This document shows positions 1-3,971 of a stretch of 9,853 nt of DNA, one piece after another; within the stretch, counting starts at the first letter, position 1; the number at the start of each line of letters is the position of its first letter. This stretch comes from Microcaldota archaeon (GTDB lineage Archaea; Micrarchaeota; Micrarchaeia; Anstonellales; Bilamarchaeaceae), in the NCBI GenBank assembly GCA_013331535.1, contig DUGF01000051.1, forward strand, positions 1-9,853, given 5' to 3'. The translations under genes were made by a program, and so were the position numbers. A model generated the notes under the pieces. It saw nothing but the letters and a program-made list of their open reading frames with translations. It was not told the origin of the DNA and did no database searches.

Positions 1-795
1 TCTTTGCGTTGAAGGGCCTATAAACATATATGACTTGACTTCAACAAAATCTGTATTTCCACGATTAATTAATTCGGCATATTTTTCATAATCCTTGTTG
101 TTTATGCCTTTAATCATTGTTAATCTAATGCAAGTACGTTGTTTCTTTTGTGCCATATAGTCTAAGCTTTGTAACAAACGCTCCCAATTATCTTTGAAAA
201 GAGGCTTGTCAACATCTTTTAACATGTCCTTTGTCGGAGCGTCTACACTTATATATAATTGAGTCACTGGATTTAGATCCCTAATTTGCTCTGGGTATTG
301 CGCATTTGTTACAAGAAAAGTTGAAACACCCTGCTTGTTAAATTCATCAATTGCCTCATTGATCTTTGGATAAAATATCGGTTCACCAGTTAGGGACAAT
401 GCAACGTGCTTTACTGTTTGCGATTTTTCATATATTTTTTTGTTGGCATTTTTTGATCCTTTAAATCCGACAAGAAGCTTATGGTGTGCAGCCTGGCTCT
501 CATTAACAACTTTAACTGGATCATCAACAGACCATTTCCAATCCTTTGAAACTGGCGCCTTGTATCCTCTCCAACAAAAAGTGCATCTGTTAGCACAGCT
601 AATACTAGTAGTCATCTGAAGGCATTGGTTGCTCATAATCCCATAAAAAGTTAATTTGTAGCATCCGCCTTCTCCTTTAATCATGCTCTTTGTCCAGCCA
701 CAAATCTTTACAGCACTATGATTACCAACAATTCTATATTGTTGCTTCTCAAGTTCTGCCCTTGCTGCTGGGGTAAGCATTGATTTATCTTCCAT
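1..795 (-). CDS. taw1: TYW1/Taw1, 4-demethylwyosine synthase (3'-truncated by window edge)
   Basis: This is a radical-SAM enzyme of wyosine biosynthesis. The family condenses N1-methylguanosine at position 37 of tRNA-Phe with a two-carbon unit of pyruvate to give 4-demethylwyosine. I translated 265 residues from the ATG at 795 to the window edge with no stop. The radical-SAM cluster motif CANRCTFC lies at residues 67-74 (Cys67, 71, 74) and is followed by WRGYKAP, and a GEP SAM-binding motif follows in LSLTGEP. Three further cysteines at 32, 45 and 58 (spacing 13 and 13) match the second 4Fe-4S cluster of archaeal TYW1, and Lys47 two residues after Cys45 matches the pyruvate-binding lysine. 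There is no flavodoxin domain, as expected in archaea. The start is supported by a TATA-like motif near 820-828, which would make the mRNA leaderless; no Shine-Dalgarno is visible. The C-terminal part lies outside the window. Confidence 0.95.
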   Translation of the reverse strand, partial: MEDKSMLTPAARAELEKQQYRIVGNHSAVKICGWTKSMIKGEGGCYKLTFYGIMSNQCLQMTTSISCANRCTFCWRGYKAPVSKDWKWSVDDPVKVVNESQAAHHKLLVGFKGSKNANKKIYEKSQTVKHVALSLTGEPIFYPKINEAIDEFNKQGVSTFLVTNAQYPEQIRDLNPVTQLYISVDAPTKDMLKDVDKPLFKDNWERLLQSLDYMAQKKQRTCIRLTMIKGINNKDYEKYAELINRGNTDFVEVKSYMFIGPSTQR

Positions 796-819
796 AAAAC
801 AACAAGAGTAATAAAAATC

Positions 820-828
820 ATTAAAAAG
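820..828 (-). promoter_or_regulatory. TATA-like box for the TYW1 gene
   Basis: On the minus strand this reads CTTTTTAAT, centred about 29 nt before the ATG at 795. Archaeal box-A elements sit about 26-27 nt before the transcription start, so this predicts a nearly leaderless mRNA. The assignment is by position and composition only. Confidence 0.35.
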
Positions 829-855
829 CTTTTGAGAAACAAGATCTGGAATTGG

Positions 856-864
856 TTTTTAAAT
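856..864 (+). promoter_or_regulatory. TATA-like box for the SEC-C microprotein gene
   Basis: TTTTTAAAT lies about 38 nt before the ATG at 898, predicting transcription from around 886. The core TTTAAA is symmetrical, so the box could also serve the opposite strand towards TYW1, though it is about 65 nt from that start. Confidence 0.35.
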
Positions 865-884
865 TTGACCGAACAGAAAATAGT

Positions 885-890
885 AGAGGA
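885..890 (+). promoter_or_regulatory. Shine-Dalgarno-like site of the SEC-C microprotein
   Basis: AGAGGA lies 7 nt before the ATG at 898. It fixes the start of this very short gene and is one of the clearer ribosome-binding sites in the window. Confidence 0.55.
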
Positions 891-897
891 TGATACT

Positions 898-1002
898 ATG
901 AAAAAAAGTAAAAAATGCGATTGTGGATCTGGAAAAGGCTCAGATAAATGCTGTGAAACAAAAGGGAAAAAATCAAGTGGCGGATGTTGCGGTACTTGCT
1001 AG
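898..1002 (+). CDS. 34-residue cysteine-rich microprotein with a SEC-C zinc-binding motif
   Basis: The ORF encodes 34 residues, of which seven are cysteines and nine are lysines. Residues 7-19 read CDCGSGKGSDKCC, matching the SEC-C signature C-x-C-G-S-G-K-x(4)-C-C, in which four Cys (or Cys/His) residues hold one zinc. SEC-C is best known as the C-terminal tail of bacterial SecA, where it binds SecB and ribosomes, and it occurs at the ends of many other proteins. Here it stands alone, followed by a Lys/Ser/Gly linker and a second cysteine cluster, GGCCGTC, at the C-terminus. A Shine-Dalgarno-like AGAGGA at 885-890 lies 7 nt before the ATG, and a T-rich tract follows the stop. Both the fit to the motif and the ribosome-binding site argue that this is a real gene. 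The function is unknown; possibilities are a zinc-dependent adaptor or a metal-storage peptide. Confidence 0.75.
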   Translation: MKKSKKCDCGSGKGSDKCCETKGKKSSGGCCGTC

Positions 1003-1024
1003 GTTTTTCTAATTCTTTCTTTTT
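1002..1024 (+). terminator. T-rich terminator tract after the SEC-C gene
   Basis: Immediately after the stop codon come several pyrimidine runs (GTTTTTC, then CTTTCTTTTTC). Archaeal RNA polymerase terminates at such U-rich tracts without needing a hairpin. Confidence 0.45.
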
Positions 1025-1032
1025 CTAAAGAT

Positions 1033-1059
1033 AAAAAATGCAGAAAACTAAAGTTTTCT
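1033..1059 (-). terminator. Hairpin plus T-run, read on the minus strand
   Basis: AGAAAACT-AA-AGTTTTCT (1042-1059) is a perfect 8-bp inverted repeat. On the minus strand it is followed by TGCATTTTTT, a hairpin-plus-T-run arrangement that would stop transcription arriving from the IS or HEPN side before it reaches the SEC-C and TYW1 genes. The stem is AT-rich, so its strength is uncertain. Confidence 0.45.
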
Positions 1060-1122
1060 TATTTCAAAATCTAAAGATTTAGAAATGCAGGGGAAGAAAC
1101 CCGAGACCAGGTCTCCGTTCAT
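1048..1122 (-). CDS. Doubtful 24-codon mini-ORF
   Basis: An ATG at 1122 opens a 24-residue frame, MNGDLVSGFFPCISKSLDFE followed by IRKL. GAGGT lies 11 nt in front of it, and a consensus box A lies about 49 nt in front. The frame runs through the tRNA-3'-end repeat and into the terminator hairpin, so the coding appearance may be incidental to a small structured RNA. I recognise no family. Confidence 0.2.
   Translation of the reverse strand: MNGDLVSGFFPCISKSLDFEIRKL
1084..1097 (+). repeat. 14-bp direct repeat of the tRNA-Leu 3' end (att-like copy)
   Basis: AATGCAGGGGAAGA recurs exactly at 3809-3822, where it covers the discriminator base, the 3' acceptor strand and four bases of the T-stem of tRNA-Leu. 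Allowing two single-base gaps, similarity extends about 8 nt further left, through GATT(T)AGAA. Same orientation plus overlap with a tRNA 3' end is the geometry of attL/attR around an integrated element. A chance match or a remnant of another tRNA-Leu gene remains possible. Confidence 0.4.
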
Positions 1123-1133
1123 CACCTATTTTT

Positions 1134-1162
1134 ACCTCGTTGCTGATTGACATTATCGAGGT
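1134..1162. repeat. Inverted repeat ACCTCG...CGAGGT next to a TATA box
   Basis: Two perfect 6-bp arms are separated by 17 bp. The right arm ends one base before the AT-rich TATA element at 1164-1175, so this could be an operator or the stem of a small RNA. The left arm also supplies the GAGGT that precedes the mini-ORF on the minus strand. Confidence 0.35.
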
Positions 1163-1165
1163 CAA

Positions 1166-1176
1166 AATATATAAAG
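1166..1176. promoter_or_regulatory. Strong box-A (TATA) element, orientation uncertain
   Basis: AATATATAAAG reads CTTTATATATT on the minus strand, containing the archaeal consensus TTTATATA. Minus-strand use would start transcription near 1145, just before the GAGGT and the 24-codon ORF. Plus-strand use would start near 1200, upstream of a row of small hairpins now cut by the IS. Confidence 0.45.
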
Positions 1177-1195
1177 GCTGCTCTAGCTGAAGTGC

Positions 1196-1255
1196 AGGAA
1201 TTCCTAAGAATTAGGTGGGCTTGAACGTAAGTTCTATTTATAGCTTGGCCAGATA
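1196..1255 (+). other. Row of short hairpins; possible 5' part of a small RNA split by the IS
   Basis: Visible are the palindrome AGGAATTCCT (1196-1205), the overlapping hairpin CCTAA-GAA-TTAGG (1203-1215), and GAAC-GTAA-GTTC (1223-1234), whose loop is a GNRA tetraloop. They lie just downstream of the possible start set by the TATA at 1166-1176. No known RNA family or tRNA could be matched; this is only a structural impression. Confidence 0.2.
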
Positions 1256-1257
1256 GG
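1249..1257. repeat. Left target-site duplication of the IS
   Basis: CCAGATAGG is repeated exactly at 2531-2539. Because its ends overlap the GG/CC of the terminal repeats, the true duplication could be 5 (AGATA), 7 or 9 bp, paired with inverted repeats of 14, 13 or 12 bp. Confidence 0.75.
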
Positions 1258-1269
1258 GGCTGTGGGACA
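1256..1269 (+). repeat. Left terminal inverted repeat of the IS
   Basis: GGGGCTGTGGGACA is the perfect reverse complement of 2519-2532 and sets the left end of the element. Confidence 0.9.
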
Positions 1270-1272
1270 GAA

Positions 1273-2298
1273 TTAAGTCGCACCAATCTCAAATAGGTTG
1301 TGCCAGATAGCAGTACAAAAATCAGCGGTGTCTATTCTGTCATTTCTTCTCTGTGCAATTTCCCAGCCAAATCTTCTTTTGTCAACAGACCAGCCATTCT
1401 CAGAGGTTTCTCTCAAATAATACTGCTCAAGATAACCCTCGGTATTCTTGACAAAATCAATCAGTGTTCTTTTCCAGTTCCAATTTCCTCTCATTCTTGT
1501 TTTCTTTTTTGGGATTACGTATATTTTGGTATCTCTGCTAAACCCATCAAAATAGTATGCACAGCTATAATATCTGTCAAGCCGAATACTATTCAATTTT
1601 ATATCAGTAGAAGCAATCATTTTCATTGCTTTTTCATATGCTTCTTTTTCACTTTTCATACTTGTTCCTTGGGCAACGTACATTCTTGTTTTTATGTCAA
1701 TGAGTTTGAATGAGTAAACAAATGCCTGCACCGTTTTTCCTTCCTTATTTTCAGGTTGTTGGGTTTCGGCTTCCTTCATTCGTTCTCCTCTTTTTTGCGT
1801 TTCTGTTGCATAATGTTTTGAAATTGTGAGAGAATAGCCTGTTCCATCCCCTGCTGCATCAATGTCTTTCACCCCTTTTTTCTTCAGGATAAGGACATGC
1901 AGATTATGAAGGGCCATATCCACCTCTTCATCAGAGTAAAGGCGTTCTATGGTCTTGTAACTTACGTCAATATCAGAAAGAACAGAAAATATTGCAAGCA
2001 TGGACGTCATCATCCTGTTGCTTTCTCCGAATAACCTGTGCAACAGCAGGAGAAGAACCCTCTGCTTTAGCGTAAGTTCATGAGGCCTGCCAGGTGCAGG
2101 AGCTATTTGAATTGTGTCGACTGCTTCATCTACTAACGGCCTAAGCTGTTTCATTGCTTCTTTTATCCTGAGGGCATACTGTTCCTCGTAAGTTCTCCAG
2201 TCCCTCTTTCCGTCTGGATGCTTTTTCCTGTAATCTTCCAATAGAAATTCATCAATATCCTTCAGCTTTTCTGCGACATCTTTGTAGGTTACTGCCAT
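1273..2298 (-). CDS. IS transposase (ISNCY-like, DDE type)
   Basis: This 341-residue protein catalyses excision and insertion of its element. It has a helical N-terminal region (residues 1-140) with an HTH-like stretch (VSYKTIERLYSDEEVDMAL), then a likely RNase-H-fold core. Candidate catalytic acids are Asp151 in AAGDGTGYS, Asp241 in IRLDRYYS, and Glu297 or Glu300 in ETSENGWSVDKRRFG. That order is DDE-like, but the assignment is by eye. A charged, variable insert (residues 165-188, rich in Glu, Lys and Gln) sits after the first Asp. The gene fills most of the IS, ends 3 bp inside the left terminal repeat, and begins divergently from the DUF2080 gene. The TATA-like AGTATATACTTAAAAAC lies about 24 nt before the ATG, so the mRNA is probably leaderless. 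No frameshift or internal stop is present. Confidence 0.88.
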   Translation of the reverse strand: MAVTYKDVAEKLKDIDEFLLEDYRKKHPDGKRDWRTYEEQYALRIKEAMKQLRPLVDEAVDTIQIAPAPGRPHELTLKQRVLLLLLHRLFGESNRMMTSMLAIFSVLSDIDVSYKTIERLYSDEEVDMALHNLHVLILKKKGVKDIDAAGDGTGYSLTISKHYATETQKRGERMKEAETQQPENKEGKTVQAFVYSFKLIDIKTRMYVAQGTSMKSEKEAYEKAMKMIASTDIKLNSIRLDRYYSCAYYFDGFSRDTKIYVIPKKKTRMRGNWNWKRTLIDFVKNTEGYLEQYYLRETSENGWSVDKRRFGWEIAQRRNDRIDTADFCTAIWHNLFEIGAT

Positions 2299-2317
2299 GA
2301 TTGTATATGGACAGAAA

Positions 2318-2346
2318 GGTTTTTAAGTATATACTAAGTATATACT
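2318..2346. promoter_or_regulatory. Divergent IS promoter with tandem palindromic operators
   Basis: The 51-bp gap between the two IS genes contains two tandem copies of AAGTATATACT (2325-2335 and 2336-2346), each with the perfect 10-bp palindrome AGTATATACT. The flanking GTTTTTAAG is a TATA candidate at leaderless distance from both starts (about 24 nt to 2298, about 26 nt to 2350). A dimeric protein bound here could control both genes; the DUF2080-like product is an obvious candidate. Confidence 0.5.
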
Positions 2347-2349
2347 ATT

Positions 2350-2508
2350 ATGAGAAAAATCAACCTGAAAGAAAAAACAGAGGTCAAAGTAACGGGCATT
2401 GTAGGATTTCTTGAAAAGAGGGTAACTGCTTTTGGCAATGGTGCCAAAGTAGACTGCCCAAAAGAGTTCATTGGCAAGCGCGTTTATCTGATTATTTGCA
2501 GGGGTTAA
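2350..2508 (+). CDS. DUF2080-like transposon-associated protein
   Basis: This 52-residue basic protein ends in FGNGAKVDCPKEFIGKRVYL, matching the pattern G-N-x-A-K-V-x(2)-P-K-E-x-x-G-K-x-V of DUF2080, a family encoded next to transposases in archaeal IS elements. The pattern resembles the swapped-hairpin AbrB fold, so DNA binding as a dimer is plausible but unproven. It lies inside the right half of the IS and starts divergently from the transposase across a gap with two tandem palindromes. That arrangement suggests a regulator or accessory factor of transposition. The ATG follows a TATA candidate by about 26 nt and no Shine-Dalgarno is seen. Confidence 0.8.
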   Translation: MRKINLKEKTEVKVTGIVGFLEKRVTAFGNGAKVDCPKEFIGKRVYLIICRG

Positions 2509-2518
2509 TCCCTATTTA

Positions 2519-2532
2519 TGTCCCACAGCCCC
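2519..2532 (-). repeat. Right terminal inverted repeat of the IS
   Basis: TGTCCCACAGCCCC on the plus strand is the perfect reverse complement of 1256-1269 and sets the right end of the element. Confidence 0.9.
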
Positions 2533-2539
2533 AGATAGG
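2531..2539. repeat. Right target-site duplication of the IS
   Basis: CCAGATAGG repeats 1249-1257 exactly. It shows that the element arrived here by transposition and has not rearranged since. Confidence 0.75.
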
Positions 2540-2558
2540 AGTTAGGCGATTGACTAAA

Positions 2559-3059
2559 TCATCCCAACCCCTTAGCCCCAAGCGCTAGCTGGTCAATCGT
2601 AGCAACGAATTCTCTAGCATCGCTCAAAACCTTTGAAGCTTCTTGTGAAGTTATTTCGCCAAGTCCATAAGAAGCTTTTATACGTTCAGTTTTAGCATAC
2701 TCTAATGAGTCTGAATATTTCTTGCCCAAAGTTTTGGCCCTCTTTACGTAATCCAAATATTCTTTGTCAACCTTCTGCTCTTTTACATAAAACATTTCAA
2801 ACGCAGAGATAGCGCATTCGTGGGATCGTGCTTCTAACCCTATTAACCAAAGGCTTGCCATGGTCGCATGATACATCGCATAGTAGCCACAGGTTATTGC
2901 CCAGTCAAAGAACTTATTGTCATTCATCAGTTTTGCAGCAAATAAATTCCTATTTGCCTTCTCCAAATGTTCTTCGGCTTTCTCAACACTTGCTGGTACT
3001 TTCAAAAGTCGCTTCGGTACATTAGGAGCTCCCTCAAAACATCTATCAAGTAAAGTCAT
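2559..3059 (-). CDS. HEPN-domain protein, partner of the upstream MNT
   Basis: This 166-residue all-helical protein fits the UPF0332-type HEPN pattern: SVEKAEEHLEKANRNLFAAKL (24-44), CGYYAMYHATMASLWLIG (57-74), EARSHECAISAF (76-87), then long C-terminal helices with RIKASYG (125-131). HEPN proteins paired with MNT partners commonly act as toxins, often RNases, and are neutralised by the partner through AMPylation or binding. The usual catalytic Rx(4-6)H motif is absent: the nearest pair is R78-S-H80. So this copy may be non-nucleolytic, use other residues, or act as a scaffold. It overlaps the MNT stop as ATGA, with GGGTGA 7 nt before the ATG, indicating translational coupling. Its 3' flank is where the IS inserted, 20 bp after the stop, leaving the gene intact. 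Confidence 0.85.
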   Translation of the reverse strand: MTLLDRCFEGAPNVPKRLLKVPASVEKAEEHLEKANRNLFAAKLMNDNKFFDWAITCGYYAMYHATMASLWLIGLEARSHECAISAFEMFYVKEQKVDKEYLDYVKRAKTLGKKYSDSLEYAKTERIKASYGLGEITSQEASKVLSDAREFVATIDQLALGAKGLG

Positions 3060-3700
3060 ATCGGTTCACCCAATTCTAAAACCTCTTTCCAGAAGTTTTC
3101 TTCTCCTGATAAAACTACGTGATCTAGCCAGATTGTAGCATATATCGGTTCTTTATTCCATTTGGCAACAAACTCTTTGTAATCAACCAGATGAAATGAA
3201 AAAACCTTGCCGCTCAGTGTTTCTAGCTTAGTTTTAAGCTGGTTGATTACGGCTTTCAGATTTTGATCTATATTCCTTGCAACTATCAAAATATCAACAT
3301 CACTGCTCACTTTGGAATCGTCTCTTGCAGTTGAACCAAAGAGCAGTATGAAACGAATATCTGCAGAGTGTTTATCAAAATTCTTAGTAATATCGCTCAC
3401 TAAATTAACTAACCACGATTGAAATTGAGGGTTTTTTGAGTAGAATTTTTGCTTCTTTTCCATTTCCAGAATAGTAAATATCTTTACGGCTAGTTCATGT
3501 TTTCTGTTTAGTGTGTATTCTTTTATTTTACCTTTAGTCTTTGAGTTCAGCACCTTAATTTTTTCTAGCTCTTTAAGATAATGCTGAACTCGCTCGTAGG
3601 ACAATTTACAATTGTTGGCAATTTGCCGTATATACTGTGACTTGGTTGGTTCTTTCAGAAACGTTTCTAGGATTAGCTTTGAGTTATCGAGTGAAACCAT
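3056..3700 (-). CDS. Winged-helix + minimal nucleotidyltransferase (MNT) protein
   Basis: This 214-residue two-domain protein is probably both antitoxin and repressor of the MNT/HEPN operon. Residues 3-65 form an ArsR-like winged helix (SQYIRQIANNCKLSYERVQH then KGKIKEYTL as the wing). Residues 112-200 are a pol-beta-type nucleotidyltransferase with FGSTARDDSKVSSDVDILIV, the exact G-S-x(10)-D-x-D motif (Ser123, Asp134, Asp136). In studied MntA/HepT pairs the MNT protein AMPylates the HEPN toxin. Fusion to a DNA-binding domain adds autoregulation, consistent with the palindromes in front of the gene. A TATA (CTTTAAAAAC) about 28 nt before the ATG points to a leaderless mRNA. The gene lies next to the tRNA-Leu 3' end, a usual landing place for accessory genes. 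Confidence 0.9.
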   Translation of the reverse strand: MVSLDNSKLILETFLKEPTKSQYIRQIANNCKLSYERVQHYLKELEKIKVLNSKTKGKIKEYTLNRKHELAVKIFTILEMEKKQKFYSKNPQFQSWLVNLVSDITKNFDKHSADIRFILLFGSTARDDSKVSSDVDILIVARNIDQNLKAVINQLKTKLETLSGKVFSFHLVDYKEFVAKWNKEPIYATIWLDHVVLSGEENFWKEVLELGEPI

Positions 3701-3707
3701 AAATACA

Positions 3708-3725
3708 GATTAAGTTGATTAAGTT
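3708..3725 (+). repeat. Tandem 9-bp repeat between TATA and start of the MNT gene
   Basis: GATTAAGTT occurs twice head to tail (3708-3716, 3717-3725). It covers the transcription start region of the MNT/HEPN operon and shares the TTGATT core with the palindromes further upstream, so it may be a second repressor site. Confidence 0.4.
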
Positions 3726-3733
3726 TTTAAAGC
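3724..3733 (-). promoter_or_regulatory. TATA box of the MNT/HEPN operon
   Basis: GCTTTAAAAA on the minus strand is centred about 28 nt before the ATG at 3700, the distance expected for a leaderless archaeal mRNA. Confidence 0.5.
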
Positions 3734-3743
3734 TAACTAAAAA

Positions 3744-3770
3744 TCAATCATATGATTGAAATTTCAATCA
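3744..3770. promoter_or_regulatory. Double palindromic operator upstream of MNT/HEPN
   Basis: Two perfect palindromes share a half-site: TCAATCATATGATTGA (3744-3759) and TGATTGAAATTTCAATCA (3753-3770). The block therefore holds three copies of the 7-mer TGATTGA in alternating orientation, ending 13-18 bp upstream of the TATA. This is a typical layout for cooperative binding of dimers, with the winged-helix domain of the MNT protein as natural candidate. Confidence 0.6.
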
Positions 3771-3808
3771 CAACTATTCAACTGGACCGTGTCCTCTGGT
3801 CTGATTAG

Positions 3809-3822
3809 AATGCAGGGGAAGA
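3809..3822 (+). repeat. tRNA-Leu copy of the 14-bp direct repeat
   Basis: AATGCAGGGGAAGA matches 1084-1097 exactly. Here it is the tRNA-Leu 3' end: discriminator A, seven acceptor bases, and four bases of the T-stem, plus two flanking bases. Confidence 0.4.
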
Positions 3823-3824
3823 GA

Positions 3825-3870
3825 TTGACGGCTTTGCTGTCAAATTTTGAAATCGACAGATTTCAAAGCT
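3825..3870 (-). other. T-loop intron of tRNA-Leu (46 nt, near position 59/60)
   Basis: This interrupts TTCGAA|T within the T-loop. Its base is the perfect helix GCTTTG/CAAAGC, with CTGTC/GACAG inside. A bulge-helix-bulge is only partly formed: bulges AAA and AAT flank a central segment in which just two of four positions pair. The cut could shift by up to two bases (repeated AA) without changing the mature tRNA. Confidence 0.75.
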
Positions 3871-3925
3871 TTCGAACTCTTGAAGGCACTAAGCCACTGG
3901 ACCCTGAATCCAGCACGTTTAACCG

Positions 3926-3971
3926 TTGCGAACACATTCCAAGACCCAAAACACGGAACCCGGAACAGTAT
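3926..3971 (-). other. D-loop intron of tRNA-Leu (46 nt, near position 16/17)
   Basis: A good bulge-helix-bulge can be drawn. Exon bases GCGAA pair with intron bases TTCGC, the 5' bulge is GTA (cut GT|A), the 3' bulge is AAC (cut AA|C), and an inner helix uses TAC/GTG and TTCC/GGAA. Cutting after the second base of each bulge yields the D-loop AAGTCGGTTAAA. Confidence 0.8.

Larger units (their letters stand above)
1003..1255. other. Structured non-coding interval between the SEC-C gene and the IS element
   Basis: No convincing gene longer than 24 codons is present. The interval holds a T-rich tract, two near-perfect hairpins (1042-1059 and 1066-1079), a 14-bp copy of the tRNA-Leu 3' end (1084-1097), the near-palindrome GAGACC-A-GGTCTC (1103-1115), an inverted repeat (1134-1162) beside a strong TATA box (1166-1176), and a run of small hairpins up to the IS boundary. 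Without the IS, the sequence would run straight into the 3' flank of the HEPN gene. Confidence 0.6.
1256..2532. mobile_element. Complete insertion sequence, ISNCY-like, with DUF2080 passenger gene
   Basis: This is a 1277-bp element bounded by perfect 14-bp inverted repeats GGGGCTGTGGGACA and flanked by an exact direct repeat (CCAGATAGG at most). It encodes a 341-residue transposase whose stop lies 3 bp inside the left terminus, and a divergent 52-residue DUF2080-like protein whose stop lies 10 bp before the right terminus. Both genes are intact, and ends and duplication match perfectly, so the insertion looks recent and possibly active. The two-gene layout and duplication size resemble the ISA1214-type archaeal group of ISNCY; that group name is from memory and not verified. 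The IS separates the hairpin-rich stretch at 1196-1255 from the HEPN 3' flank. Confidence 0.9.

Noticed and set aside
1085..1130. C/D box guide RNA, because GTGATGA on the minus strand matches the C box.
   Set aside because: No D box (CTGA) follows at a suitable distance and there are no D'/C' boxes or terminal stem.
1084..1145. A second tRNA-Leu gene ending at the GCAGGGG copy on the minus strand.
   Set aside because: No matching 5' acceptor strand, anticodon arm or T-loop consensus could be found upstream within a reasonable distance, even allowing introns; only the 3'-end fragment is present.
1300..1713. Plus-strand 137-codon ORF inside the IS.
   Set aside because: It is antisense to the transposase, Phe/Ile/Ser-rich in the way expected of a shadow frame, and has no promoter or ribosome-binding site.
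3741..3776. CRISPR repeat or array suggested by the repeated TGATTGA units.
   Set aside because: Only three 7-bp half-sites occur with no spacers of regular length and no cas genes; an operator explains them better.
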